Assembly (NCBI GenBank): GCA_046593355.1
Contig: JBKJNY010000109.1
Span: 70,987 to 134,986, forward strand
Direction of reading: 5' to 3'
DNA: 64,000 bases
From: SXOA01 sp046593355
GTDB taxonomy: Bacteria; Planctomycetota; Planctomycetia; Pirellulales; Pirellulaceae
In this document: positions 42,350 through 51,354 of the stretch, in pieces
Numbering within the stretch: position 1 is the stretch's first letter
Layout: each line of letters starts with the position of its first letter
Translations under genes and position numbers: made by a program
The notes under the pieces: model-generated
What the model saw: only the letters and a program-made list of their open reading frames with translations
Database searches by the model: none
Told to the model about the DNA's origin: nothing

Positions 42350-43147
42350 ATGCGCAAGAACTACGTGAAGGAAAAGCTCCGCCGCGGCGAAGTGAGCTTT
42401 GGCACCTGGCTGAGCCTCGGCGATTTGTATGCCACTCGCGTCCTGGCCCGGATGGGTTTTGACTGGCTGACGCTCGACATCGAGCACTCGGCCATCGATT
42501 GGTCGCAGGCGGCCATGATCTTCGCCGCCGTCGCCGAAGCGGGCTGCGTGCCGCTGGCCCGCGTGCCGGAAGGAAGTCACCACTACATCAAGCGCGTGCT
42601 GGACGCCGGAGCCTGGGGCATCGTCGTCCCGATGGTCGATACCGTCGAGCAGGCGAAGATCGCCATCGCTGCCGCCTACTATCCTCCGGTTGGCAACCGG
42701 AGCGTCGGCGGCGGCATGCACGCCATGAACTTCGACACCAGTGCCGGCGACTACTACACCGCGGCCAACGACAATATTCTGGTGGTGTTGCAGACGGAAA
42801 GCCCGCGCGGTGTGGCCAACGCCCCGGAGATCTACAGCCTCCCCGGCGTCGACGCCATCTTTATCGGCCCGAATGACCTGCGGTTCCAGATGCGCAAGCC
42901 CGACGGCACCTTCCCCACGCCCGCCGAGCACGAAGCGGCCATCCAGCAGGTCATCGCCGTCGGCAAGAAGGTTGGCTGTCCGACGGGCATCCACGCGATG
43001 GACCCGGAGAATGGTCTCGAGCGAGCGAAGCAGGGAATGCAGTTCCTGGCCGTCGGCAGCGAGTTGCGGTTTATGTCCCTGAAGGCCGAAGAGACGCTGG
43101 CCATTTTGCATCCCGACCGGAGCACCAAGGACGTGGCCCGGTACTAG
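42350..43147 (+). CDS. HpcH/HpaI family aldolase
   Basis: 265 residues. A class II (metal-dependent) aldolase that splits 2-oxo acids to pyruvate plus an aldehyde. Seen: FGTWLSLGDLYATRVLARMGFDW, the active Glu-His in LDIEHSAIDW, RVPEGSHHYIKRVLDAGAWGIVVPMV, the metal ligand Glu in LQTESPRG, and Asp in IFIGPNDL. The substrate is unknown. It is cotranscribed or adjacent to the isomerase (103 bases) and UPF0261 (69 bases), with palindromic elements in both gaps. Confidence 0.93.
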   Translation: MRKNYVKEKLRRGEVSFGTWLSLGDLYATRVLARMGFDWLTLDIEHSAIDWSQAAMIFAAVAEAGCVPLARVPEGSHHYIKRVLDAGAWGIVVPMVDTVEQAKIAIAAAYYPPVGNRSVGGGMHAMNFDTSAGDYYTAANDNILVVLQTESPRGVANAPEIYSLPGVDAIFIGPNDLRFQMRKPDGTFPTPAEHEAAIQQVIAVGKKVGCPTGIHAMDPENGLERAKQGMQFLAVGSELRFMSLKAEETLAILHPDRSTKDVARY

Positions 43148-43149
43148 AA

Positions 43150-43203
43150 AGTACTCATCTCGCTCCGCGAGATGACTCCTCACGCGGAGCGTGAGGAGTA
43201 CTA
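43150..43203. repeat. Two-hairpin palindromic element with different stems
   Basis: AGTACT, CATCTCGC TCC GCGAGATG, then ACTCCTCACGC GGA GCGTGAGGAGT, then ACTA. The tips TCC and GGA match the other copies while both stems differ. Confidence 0.9.
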
Positions 43204-43216
43204 TTCTTGAAGAAGC

Positions 43217-44353
43217 ATGTTCATCTACCTTCTCGTCACCCTCGACACCAAAGGCCCCGAAGCGGCCTTCGTCCGCGACCGCCTGACGGAACTGGGGCTG
43301 GACGTGACGGTCGTTGACACAAGCTGCATGGGACCGAACGACCGCGGAGCGGCTGTGACGGCAGCGGCAATTGGAGCGGCCAGACTGGTGCGGGATGCTT
43401 TCGCTGCCGGCAAGGTGAGCGGCGTACTGGCGCTCGGCGGCTCGGCGGGGACGGCCATCGGCGCGGCAGCCATGCGAGAGCTTCCTATCGGCGTCCCCAA
43501 GTTGATGGTCAGCACGCTCGCCTCCGGCCAGGTGCGGCAGTACGTCGGGGACAAAGACATCCTGATGCTGAACTCGGTCGTTGACATCGCCGGCATCAAC
43601 CGCGTCAGTCGCAAGATACTCGGCGCAGCGGCGGCGGCGATGGCAGGGATGGTCAAGTTCGAGAGTCATGAAATCCCAAGCGGTGTGGCCAACGATAAGC
43701 CTTTGATTGCGGCCACCATGTTCGGCGTGACGACCCCCTGCGTTCAAAGGGCGCGCCGGGTGCTCGAAGAGGCGGGTTATGAAGTGCTCGTGTTCCATGC
43801 CACGGGGAACGGCGGGCAAGCGATGGAATCGTTGATCCGGGACGGGCTCATTGCCGGCGTACTGGACATCACCACGACCGAACTGGCGGACGAGCTGGTC
43901 GGCGGCGTCCTCTCCGCGGGACCGGACCGGCTGACAGCGGCAGGGAAGCGGGGCGTGCCGCAAGTTGTCTCGGTCGGGGCGCTCGACATGGTAAACTTCG
44001 GCCCGGTCCCGACGGTGCCGGAGAAGTTCAAGGACCGCAAGTTCCACGTCCACAATCCGTCCGTCACCCTGATGCGGACCACGCCGGAAGAGAACGCGAA
44101 GCTTGGCGAAGGGGTCGGCCGCAAGGTCGCTGCCGCCAAAGGCCCCGCCTGCATCCTGCTGCCGCTGCAAGGAGTCTCCGCCATTGACCGCACCGGCCAA
44201 TCCTTTGACGACCCCGCCGCGCGCAACGCTCTCTATGACGGCATCCGCCGCACGCATGGGTCGGTCGAGCTGGTGGAGTTGGATAACCATATCAATGATG
44301 AGGCGTTCGCCGTGGCATGTGCGCGGAAGTTGCTGGAACTTATCAAAAGGTAG
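43217..44353 (+). CDS. Tm-1-like/UPF0261 family protein
   Basis: 378 residues. Begins MFIYLLVTLDTKGPEAAFVRDRL, with the nucleotide-binding-like GVLALGGSAGTAIGAAAMRELPIGVPKLMVSTLASG and a second Rossmann-like half (TPCVQRARRVLEEAGYEVLVFHATGNGG). Homologous to the N-terminal ATP-binding domain of tomato Tm-1. The bacterial function is unknown, and it often sits with TIM-barrel genes. Its TAG stop (44351-44353) is the left flank of a palindromic element. Confidence 0.92.
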   Translation: MFIYLLVTLDTKGPEAAFVRDRLTELGLDVTVVDTSCMGPNDRGAAVTAAAIGAARLVRDAFAAGKVSGVLALGGSAGTAIGAAAMRELPIGVPKLMVSTLASGQVRQYVGDKDILMLNSVVDIAGINRVSRKILGAAAAAMAGMVKFESHEIPSGVANDKPLIAATMFGVTTPCVQRARRVLEEAGYEVLVFHATGNGGQAMESLIRDGLIAGVLDITTTELADELVGGVLSAGPDRLTAAGKRGVPQVVSVGALDMVNFGPVPTVPEKFKDRKFHVHNPSVTLMRTTPEENAKLGEGVGRKVAAAKGPACILLPLQGVSAIDRTGQSFDDPAARNALYDGIRRTHGSVELVELDNHINDEAFAVACARKLLELIKR

Positions 44354-44468
44354 GCCGTCTTTCCAAGACGGTCGGGAGTTGAGGTGGCATAACCGAGATG
44401 ACTTTTCGCGAAAGGAGTTTTCCCACGACGCAATGTCAACCGCTGACCGCCACGGAGTGGCGGCCTAC
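44351..44468. repeat. Expanded two-hairpin element supplying two stop codons
   Basis: TAGG, CCGTCTT TCC AAGACGG (44355-44371), about 75 bases of spacer, then CCGCCAC GGA GTGGCGG (44447-44463) and CCTAC. Left TAG ends UPF0261; right CTA is the stop of the gene on the other strand. Confidence 0.85.
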
Positions 44469-47400
44469 TCTAGCGACTTGAAGTATTCCAGCAAATCCGC
44501 CATCGCCTGTTTGTCGATCTGTTTTTCCATCCCTTCGGGCATCAGCGATTGGCCGGTGCTTTTGAGCCGCTCGATGTCGATGCGGAGGACGGTGTCGGTG
44601 GCGTTGTCGGCTCGCTTCAAGGTCAGGCTGGTGGCGGTCTCGGCGGAGATGATGCCGTTGAGGGTCCGGCCGTCGGCGAGCTGCACGATGTAGTTGAGGT
44701 ACTGCGGGTTCACTTCGCGGTTGGGATCGAGGACGTTCAGCAGAATCGCCTCCGGCCCGCGGTTCTTCATGGCCGCCAGGTTGGGGGCAAGTTCAAAGCC
44801 GACCCCTTCCAGCTTGTGGCAGGCGGCGCAGGTTTTTTTGAAAGCCTCCTTGCCGCGGGGAACATCACCTTGCATCTCCAGCACCGGCTTATAGGCGGCG
44901 AGCACGTCGCCGCGCTTGGTCACTTGCAGCCTGGCCACAATCTTCTTGGCCCGTTCACTGATGGAGGCGTCGGCATGATCAGTCAGCAGCTTAAGCCGGG
45001 CCGGATCGACATCGCCCAGCGGAATGGCTTCCTGCTCGATGGCGTCGAGCAGCGCCGCAATCCAGCTCGCGCGGGAGAAGAGCACGTCGGCCGCCTGCGA
45101 CTTGAGCCGCGGGCTCATCGCGGCGTAACGCTCGATGAGCAGGCCGGCCACTTCGGGACTGTCGAATGAGCCGAGCGTGGAAAGCGCTGCCCCTTGCAGC
45201 TCCGCCGGCTGTGTCGGTTCAAGAAAGCTCGTCAGCAGCTCGGCGGCGTCGGCGAATGAGCCGGTCGAAAGTTGCTTGACCGCCGTGGCGCGTTTGGTGG
45301 CAGGCAGGTTTTCGTCGCCAGCGGATTTGAGGGCGCTTATGAAGACAGCCTTCATCACCTCGGCTGCTTTGCCGCCGGTGACTTGCTCCAGGCTCTTGGC
45401 CAGGTCACTTCCCGGTTTGGCAGCGAGGGCCTGAATGATGGTCTGAAATGCAGCGGGGTCTTCCTTGTCGAGGTTCGTCAGCGTTTGCAGTAACGCTACT
45501 ACATCTCCCGGGTCCTGTTGCTTGCCAATTTGCGTGGCGATCAACTTCATCAGCTCGCGGCCCTGCGCGGTGGCGCGGAACTCGACATTCTTCCGCAGCC
45601 GCAGGAGCAAGTCGCCGGCTCCTTCCTTGAGCGAGCTGAGAATTGCAGTCCGCATGTAGGGGTCCGCGCCGTCCTTTACCGCGAGCTCCGCCAGGGCGGC
45701 GTTTCGCGTCGCAATCTCCGCGGGGAATTCACCCAGCGAGAGGGCCAGTTGATAACGCACGTGCAGCGATTCATCTTTCGGCAGTTTGTCCGTGAGCAGT
45801 TTGCGGACGCCGGGTGCGTCGAAGATGAACTGCTCCGCGAGACGGATGGCATGTTGCCGCACATGGGCGTTGTCGCTTTCCAAGTTGCCGAAGACCATCT
45901 CGGATTCCAAGGCGTTGATACCGGCAAGGGCATACATGGCGTGAATGCGACCGAGGGGCGCGGCCGACTTCGTCACCAGTTTCACGAGCGGCAAAATGGC
46001 CTTTTGATCCTGACGCTGATAAATGAGCCGCGCTGCCGTATCCCGATGCCAACCGTTGGGATGCTCCAGAAGCGCCACTAGCTGCTCAGTCGTCTTGCCG
46101 CCGAGCCTTTCCAGCTTCGGCTGCTGGAACCCTTCGGGGATGAGCCGCCAGATGCGGCCCCGGTCGCGTCCGCTGGTGAGGTCGACGTGCTTCTTGATGG
46201 CCGGCGGCAGGCTGGCGGGGTGCTCGATGGTTTCGCGGTACATGTCGCAGACGTAGAGCGAGCCGTCGGGGGCGTTGGCGTACTGCACGGGGCGGAACCA
46301 GTTGTCGGTCGAGGCAACCAGCTCTGATTTTTCGTCGATCCGCACCGCATTGAACTCCAGGCCGCTTTCCACCAGTTTTTTGCGATGGATGATGTTGCTC
46401 CCCACGTCGCCGACGATGGCCAGTCCGTGACATTCCTGGGGCCAGGCGTTGCCGCGGTAAATCGTCACGCCGGTCGCGCTCGTGAAATATCCCGAGTCCC
46501 GCCCCCCCCCTTCCACGATGCCGGGCACGATCCCCTTCTTCCGCAGCCGCGTCCGGACGACTCGCCAGGGCTCGACCCGACTGGTGCGGAAGACGTCGGC
46601 CTGCGGGCCGTCGGCGGCGATGCTCTTTTTTGGCGTGGCGGCGGCCAGATAGGGATTGCGGGCCAGATAGCGGTCCTCAATCATCACCTGGATGATGTGG
46701 TCGCTGTTGGAGCAGATGAAGCGGTTTCCCCAATCGTCGAAGGAGAGGCCATGCTGTGCCCCGCCGGTCGTCGGCTCCAACTTCATGCCGCGGCAGTCGA
46801 GGGCAAAATCGCGGCCCCGCAGCGGGAGCGGTTTGAAGCTGGGGTCCCCCGGTTTGGTCGCTTCCGCCCCGGTGCTGCTGGTGGAGCAGTAGTAGCGGTT
46901 GTCGAGCCCCCAATTGAACGAGTTGATGAGCCCCTGCACGTTGCTGATGCCGAAGCCGGTGAAGAGGACCTTCTTTTCATCGGGGACATCGTCGCCGGTG
47001 GTGTCTTTGAACCAGAAAATGTCTGGAGCATCGGCCACAATGATGCCGCCGTCCCAGCAGGCGACAGCCGTGGGCCAGTTGAGCTTGTCGACGAAGACTT
47101 TGCTCGTTTCGTACTTCCCATCGCCGTCCTTGTCATCAAGCAGGCGGATTTTGCTGAGCTTGTCGTCTCGGTCTTCGCTGTAGCCGTTCATCTCCACGAC
47201 GTACATCCTCAGGTTCTCATCAATGGCGACGGAAATCGGGTCCGTCACCAGCGGCTCGGCAGCTACGAGGTCCATTTTGAACCCCTTGGCGACGGTGAAC
47301 GTCTTCACCGCGTCCTTCGCCTCCGTAGCCGGTATCCGCGGCAGTTCCGCCGCATAGTCCTTATCCGCCGCATCGGTTTCGGCGGGCTTTTTCTCCTGGC

Positions 47401-47491
47401 TAACCAGGCCGGTGCCAGTGAGCAGAGCCAGCAGGCAGGCCATGGCCGCGAGGATGAAGTTGGTGCTAAGGGTCTTTGCCAACGAAGGCAT
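44465..47491 (-). CDS. PVC-type heme-binding protein with beta-propeller and HEAT repeats
   Basis: 1008 residues from the ATG at 47491, with GGAG upstream. A signal peptide covers about 1-30. A six-blade sugar-dehydrogenase-like propeller follows (about 55-470; FTVAKGFKMDLVAAEPLVTDP, VCDMYRETIEHP), then HEAT-type repeats (about 480-860), then a cytochrome c domain with CAACH at about 888-892 and a C-terminal beta domain (LADGRTLNGIISAETATSLTL). The layout is the planctomycete 'membrane-bound dehydrogenase' type, acting outside the cytoplasm. The substrate is unknown. Confidence 0.93.
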   Translation of the reverse strand: MPSLAKTLSTNFILAAMACLLALLTGTGLVSQEKKPAETDAADKDYAAELPRIPATEAKDAVKTFTVAKGFKMDLVAAEPLVTDPISVAIDENLRMYVVEMNGYSEDRDDKLSKIRLLDDKDGDGKYETSKVFVDKLNWPTAVACWDGGIIVADAPDIFWFKDTTGDDVPDEKKVLFTGFGISNVQGLINSFNWGLDNRYYCSTSSTGAEATKPGDPSFKPLPLRGRDFALDCRGMKLEPTTGGAQHGLSFDDWGNRFICSNSDHIIQVMIEDRYLARNPYLAAATPKKSIAADGPQADVFRTSRVEPWRVVRTRLRKKGIVPGIVEGGGRDSGYFTSATGVTIYRGNAWPQECHGLAIVGDVGSNIIHRKKLVESGLEFNAVRIDEKSELVASTDNWFRPVQYANAPDGSLYVCDMYRETIEHPASLPPAIKKHVDLTSGRDRGRIWRLIPEGFQQPKLERLGGKTTEQLVALLEHPNGWHRDTAARLIYQRQDQKAILPLVKLVTKSAAPLGRIHAMYALAGINALESEMVFGNLESDNAHVRQHAIRLAEQFIFDAPGVRKLLTDKLPKDESLHVRYQLALSLGEFPAEIATRNAALAELAVKDGADPYMRTAILSSLKEGAGDLLLRLRKNVEFRATAQGRELMKLIATQIGKQQDPGDVVALLQTLTNLDKEDPAAFQTIIQALAAKPGSDLAKSLEQVTGGKAAEVMKAVFISALKSAGDENLPATKRATAVKQLSTGSFADAAELLTSFLEPTQPAELQGAALSTLGSFDSPEVAGLLIERYAAMSPRLKSQAADVLFSRASWIAALLDAIEQEAIPLGDVDPARLKLLTDHADASISERAKKIVARLQVTKRGDVLAAYKPVLEMQGDVPRGKEAFKKTCAACHKLEGVGFELAPNLAAMKNRGPEAILLNVLDPNREVNPQYLNYIVQLADGRTLNGIISAETATSLTLKRADNATDTVLRIDIERLKSTGQSLMPEGMEKQIDKQAMADLLEYFKSLE

Positions 47492-47581
47492 GGTTTTTCT
47501 CCAAGTTTGAACTCGCAAATATCGCCGCTCATCTTCGCAGGGGAGGATGCGAGCATCAACCCTCGGCTACGCTCTACCTCC

Positions 47582-48091
47582 TCATCTCCCTGCCTCCCGC
47601 AGCAAATGCGGCAGTTGGGGGATGATGATTTTTTCCATGGCGAGCTTCACCGCGGCAGGACTGCCGGGCATGGTGAGCAGGATTTTGCGGCCGAGGAGCC
47701 CGCCAATGGCCCGGCTGAGGATGGCGGCGGCGCCGATTTCTTGATAGCTGAGCATGCGGAAGATTTCGCCGTAGCCGGGCAGCGTTTTGGTGAGCAGGGC
47801 CGAAACCGTCTCGAAGGTTTGGTCGCGGCTGGAAATGCCGGTGCCGCCGGTCATCAGGATGGCGTCGATGTCGTCGCGGGCCTGAAGGGATAGCAACAGC
47901 GGCCTCATCCGTGCGGGATCGTCGGGAATGATCTCGCGGGCCACGACCTGGTGCCCCGCAGCCGTCAGATGATGGATGACCGTTTGCCCGCCGGTATCGG
48001 TTTCCAGCGTGCGGGTGTCGCTGACCGTGACGACGGCGCAGCGGACGGATTGCGGGCCTTGCTTCTGGTGCTCTTCGTGGATGGCGGGCAT
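47582..48091 (-). CDS. moaB: Molybdenum cofactor biosynthesis protein B (MoaB/MogA family)
   Basis: 169 residues from the ATG at 48091. Adenylylates or binds molybdopterin. Seen: VTVSDTRTLETDTGGQ, the phosphate-binding loop DAILMTGGTGISSRDQT, LPGYGEIFRMLSYQEIGAAAILSRA, and LLTMPGSPAAVKLAMEKIIIPQLPH. The single-domain length fits MoaB rather than plant Cnx1 fusions. It is not near other mo genes, but xdhC and mocA lie 8 kb away. Confidence 0.92.
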   Translation of the reverse strand: MPAIHEEHQKQGPQSVRCAVVTVSDTRTLETDTGGQTVIHHLTAAGHQVVAREIIPDDPARMRPLLLSLQARDDIDAILMTGGTGISSRDQTFETVSALLTKTLPGYGEIFRMLSYQEIGAAAILSRAIGGLLGRKILLTMPGSPAAVKLAMEKIIIPQLPHLLREAGR

Positions 48092-48209
48092 TCGTTGGTT
48101 GTTCCTGGCTTTCCTCCATTTTAGAATCAATCTTCCCCCTTGTGCCCGCCCGGCACGCTAAAATGACTGGGTTGTCCCGCCTACAACTCCTTGCCCGGAG
48201 CTTGCCGCA

Positions 48210-51200
48210 ATGCGCCTGTTTTCTTGCGTACTGATTCTCGCTGGTCTCGTGGCCGTTTCCTCCGCTGCCGCCGCGGAGAAGAAGATCAGCTTCAGCCGGT
48301 ATATCAAGCCGATCCTGGCGGGAAAGTGCTACGCTTGCCACGGCCCCGACGAGGCAGAGCGGAAGGGGGAGTTTCGGCTGGATGTGCGGGAGGTAGCTCT
48401 TGAAAAGCATGTTTTCAAGCCGGGGAACTCCAAAGAGAGCGAGTTGATTCTGCGGGTCACTTCCACCGATCCAGAAATGAAGATGCCGCCGGTCACGTCG
48501 AAAAAGCCGGCTTTGAGCGAGTTGGAGATCGACCTGATTCGCAAATGGATCGACCAGGGAGCGGAATACGACAAGCACTGGTCCTATCTCAAACCGATCC
48601 GCGCGCCGCAGCCGCAAGTGAAGAATGCTGCCTGGCCGGCCGGTGACATCGACCGCTTTATCTTAGCGCCCCTCGAAGAAGCGGGGTTGCATCCGTCCCC
48701 TGAAGCCGACAAACGGACGCTTCTCCGACGACTCTCGTTCGACCTCACCGGCCTGCCGCCTACGCCCCAGCAGTTGGCGGAATTCGAGGCTGATGCATCC
48801 CCGCAAGCGTATGAAAAGGTCGTCGACCGGCTGCTCGCGGAGCCGCAGTATGGCGAGCGGATGGCCATGTACTGGCTGGACGTCGTCCGCTACGCCGACA
48901 CCGCCGGCTATCACAGCGACAATCACCGCGACATCGCTTCCTTCCGGGACTACGTAATCGGAGCCTTCAACCAGAACAAGCCCTTCGACCTGTTCACGCA
49001 GGAGCAATTGGCGGGTGACCTCTTTCCCCAGGCCACGACCGAGCAGCGGATCGCCAGCGGTTACAACAAGCTGCTGCAAACGACCGAAGAGGGGGGCGCT
49101 CAGCCCAAGGAATACGCCGCCAAATACGCCGCCGACCGGGTGCGAAATACCTCCGTCATCTGGCTGGCCGGAACGATGGGCTGCTGCGAGTGCCACAACC
49201 ACAAATTCGACCCCTACACGCAAAAGGACTTTTACAGCTTCGCGGCGTTCTTCGCGGATGTCAGTGAAAAGGCGGTCGGCCGGCAGGATCAGACCAAAAT
49301 TCCGACCCTGGAGCAGGAGCAGCGAATTGCGGCCATTGACGCCGAGCTGATCGGGCTCAAGGTGAAACTCGATACTCAGACGCCCGAACTTGATGCGGCT
49401 CTGGCCAAGTGGGAAGCGGCGGCCAAGGAAGAACTGGCGAAGAACGTTTCGGCCTGGACGCCCATCAAGCCGGAGACGGCGGAATCGCAGGGGGGCTCCA
49501 AGCTGGAGACCAAGGACGATTTGTCCGTTATCTCCACGGGCGAAAACCCGGCTCAAGATACGTATACCGTGACGCTTTCGACCGACAAGGAAAAACTCAC
49601 CGGCATTCGGCTGGAAGCGCTGACCGATGAAAGCTTCGGCAACAAGAGCCTCTCCCGCGGCAACGGCAACTTCGTGTTGACCGGTTTTGAGGTGCAAGCG
49701 GCATCCTTCGGCGGCGAAGAGAAGCCGGTAAAGCTCTCGGCGGCAGAGGCGGATTTTTCGCAGGCGACTTTCCCAATTGCCAATGCCATCGATGACAAGG
49801 CCAACACCGGCTGGGCAGTGAGCGGCCACGAAAAAGCGGCCAATTATGCTGCTGCTTTCACCTTCGCCGCGCCGATTCCCGGCGGACCCGGCACGAAAGT
49901 CGTCGTCAAGATGCAACATCAGTCGCAGTTCCCGCAGCACAACATTGGCCGCTTCCGACTGTCGCTCACCACCGCCGCCAAGCCGTCGCTGAGCGAGACG
50001 GGATTGCCGGCCGACATCGTCGAAATCGTCAAAGCGGATGCCGCCGGCCGGAATGACGCTCAGAAGCAGAAGCTGGCGGCGTACCATCGCGGGATCGCGC
50101 CAGAATTGGCGGATGCGCGTGGCCAGGTCGCGAAGCTTGAGGCCGAGAAGAAGAGCATCGTCGATGCCGCCCCGCAAACGCTCGTCAGCATGGCAGCCGC
50201 TCCGCGGACCATGCGGATTTTGCCCCGCGGCAACTGGCTGGATGATTCCGGGCAGGAAGTATTCCCCGCGGTGCCGGAGTTTCTCACGTCCGTCGTCGCC
50301 GCTCCCCAGCCGGCTGAAAATCAGCAGCGGCTGACGCGGCTTGATTTTGCCCGCTGGACCACGAGCCGCGATAACCCGCTCACTTCCCGCGTGTTCGTCA
50401 ATCGCCTCTGGAAGCTCACCTTCGGCCGCGGCATCAGTCGTTCGCTGGAGGATTTTGGCACGCAAGGAGAATACCCGACGCATCCTGAACTGCTCGATTG
50501 GCTCGCCGTCGACTTCATGGAGAGCGGCTGGGACGTAAAGCGGTTGGTGAAGATAATGGTGATGTCGAAAGCCTATCGGCAATCGTCGCTGGTGTCCCAG
50601 GAGCTCAAGGAGAAGGATCCGCTGAATAACCTCTTCGCCCGGCAGGACCGCTTCCGCCTCGATGCCGAACTAGTGCGCGACAATGCTCTGGCCCTCTCCG
50701 GCCTCTTAACCAAAAAGATCGGCGGCCCGAGCGTCAAGCCGTATCAGCCCGCCGGGTATTGGCAGTATTTGAATTTCCCCACCCGCGAATGGATGAACGA
50801 CCACGGCGACGACCTCTACCGCCGCGGACTCTACACCTACTGGCAGCGAACGTTCCTCAACCCCAGCCTGCTGGCCTTCGACGCCCCCAGCCGCGAGGAA
50901 TGCACCGTCAACCGCCCCCGCAGCAACACGCCGCAGCAGGCCCTGGTCCTGCTCAACGACCCCACCTACGTCGAAGCCGCCCGCGCTTTGGCCGTTCGGA
51001 TCGTCAAGGACGGCGGCGGCGACACCGGCAAGCGGCTGGAATTCGCGTTCCGCGAAGTCCTCACCCGCTCCCCGCGCGAGAACGAGCTCAAGGTGCTCGT
51101 CCCGCTCTACGAAAAGCACCTGCAGCAATACAAAGCTGACCCCGCAGCCGCCGACAAGCTCCTCGCCGTCGGCGAATCAAAGACGCCGGACGACCTCGAC

Positions 51201-51275
51201 AAAACCGAACTCGCCGCTTGGACCAGCATCGCCCGCGTGCTGCTGAATTTGCACGAGACAATTACGAGGAACTAG
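48210..51275 (+). CDS. PSCyt1/DUF1549/DUF1553 secreted protein
   Basis: 1021 residues. Signal peptide 1-22, then a cytochrome-type domain with C40-X2-C43-H44 (CYACHG), DUF1549 (about 145-355, CCECHNHKFDPYTQKDFYSFAAFF), a linker with a coiled stretch and a beta-rich middle domain (about 440-600), and DUF1553 (about 720-1010; FVNRLWKLTFGRGISRSLEDFG, DAPSREECTVNRPRSNTPQQALVLLND). Typically encoded next to a DUF1501 gene; here that partner starts at 52041 with a Uma2 gene in between. TAAAAT at 48159-48164 is a possible -10. The biochemical role is unknown. Confidence 0.94.
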   Translation: MRLFSCVLILAGLVAVSSAAAAEKKISFSRYIKPILAGKCYACHGPDEAERKGEFRLDVREVALEKHVFKPGNSKESELILRVTSTDPEMKMPPVTSKKPALSELEIDLIRKWIDQGAEYDKHWSYLKPIRAPQPQVKNAAWPAGDIDRFILAPLEEAGLHPSPEADKRTLLRRLSFDLTGLPPTPQQLAEFEADASPQAYEKVVDRLLAEPQYGERMAMYWLDVVRYADTAGYHSDNHRDIASFRDYVIGAFNQNKPFDLFTQEQLAGDLFPQATTEQRIASGYNKLLQTTEEGGAQPKEYAAKYAADRVRNTSVIWLAGTMGCCECHNHKFDPYTQKDFYSFAAFFADVSEKAVGRQDQTKIPTLEQEQRIAAIDAELIGLKVKLDTQTPELDAALAKWEAAAKEELAKNVSAWTPIKPETAESQGGSKLETKDDLSVISTGENPAQDTYTVTLSTDKEKLTGIRLEALTDESFGNKSLSRGNGNFVLTGFEVQAASFGGEEKPVKLSAAEADFSQATFPIANAIDDKANTGWAVSGHEKAANYAAAFTFAAPIPGGPGTKVVVKMQHQSQFPQHNIGRFRLSLTTAAKPSLSETGLPADIVEIVKADAAGRNDAQKQKLAAYHRGIAPELADARGQVAKLEAEKKSIVDAAPQTLVSMAAAPRTMRILPRGNWLDDSGQEVFPAVPEFLTSVVAAPQPAENQQRLTRLDFARWTTSRDNPLTSRVFVNRLWKLTFGRGISRSLEDFGTQGEYPTHPELLDWLAVDFMESGWDVKRLVKIMVMSKAYRQSSLVSQELKEKDPLNNLFARQDRFRLDAELVRDNALALSGLLTKKIGGPSVKPYQPAGYWQYLNFPTREWMNDHGDDLYRRGLYTYWQRTFLNPSLLAFDAPSREECTVNRPRSNTPQQALVLLNDPTYVEAARALAVRIVKDGGGDTGKRLEFAFREVLTRSPRENELKVLVPLYEKHLQQYKADPAAADKLLAVGESKTPDDLDKTELAAWTSIARVLLNLHETITRN

Positions 51276-51285
51276 AGTAGAAGAA

Positions 51286-51341
51286 TAGTAGTCCGCTCAC
51301 TCCGTGAGCGGACATTCCGGCACACGGAGTGTGCGGGCTAC
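51286..51341. repeat. Two-hairpin palindromic element, cleanest copy
   Basis: TAGTA, GTCCGCTCAC TCC GTGAGCGGAC (perfect 10-bp stem), ATT, CCGGCACAC GGA GTGTGCGGG, CTAC. It lies between the DUF1549 gene and the Uma2 gene. Confidence 0.92.
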
Positions 51342-51354
51342 ATTGGAGAACGCC

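Noticed and set aside
42320..44290. Long open frame antisense to the HpcH and UPF0261 genes (656 codons)
   Set aside because: It crosses two conserved genes and the palindromic gap between them, with no domain match.
41335..44353. Complete known pathway for a sugar acid
   Set aside because: Isomerase and aldolase families are too broad to name a substrate, and UPF0261 has no known reaction.
48663..50582. Long open frame antisense to the large DUF1549/DUF1553 gene (639 codons)
   Set aside because: No motif, and complete overlap with a recognised gene.
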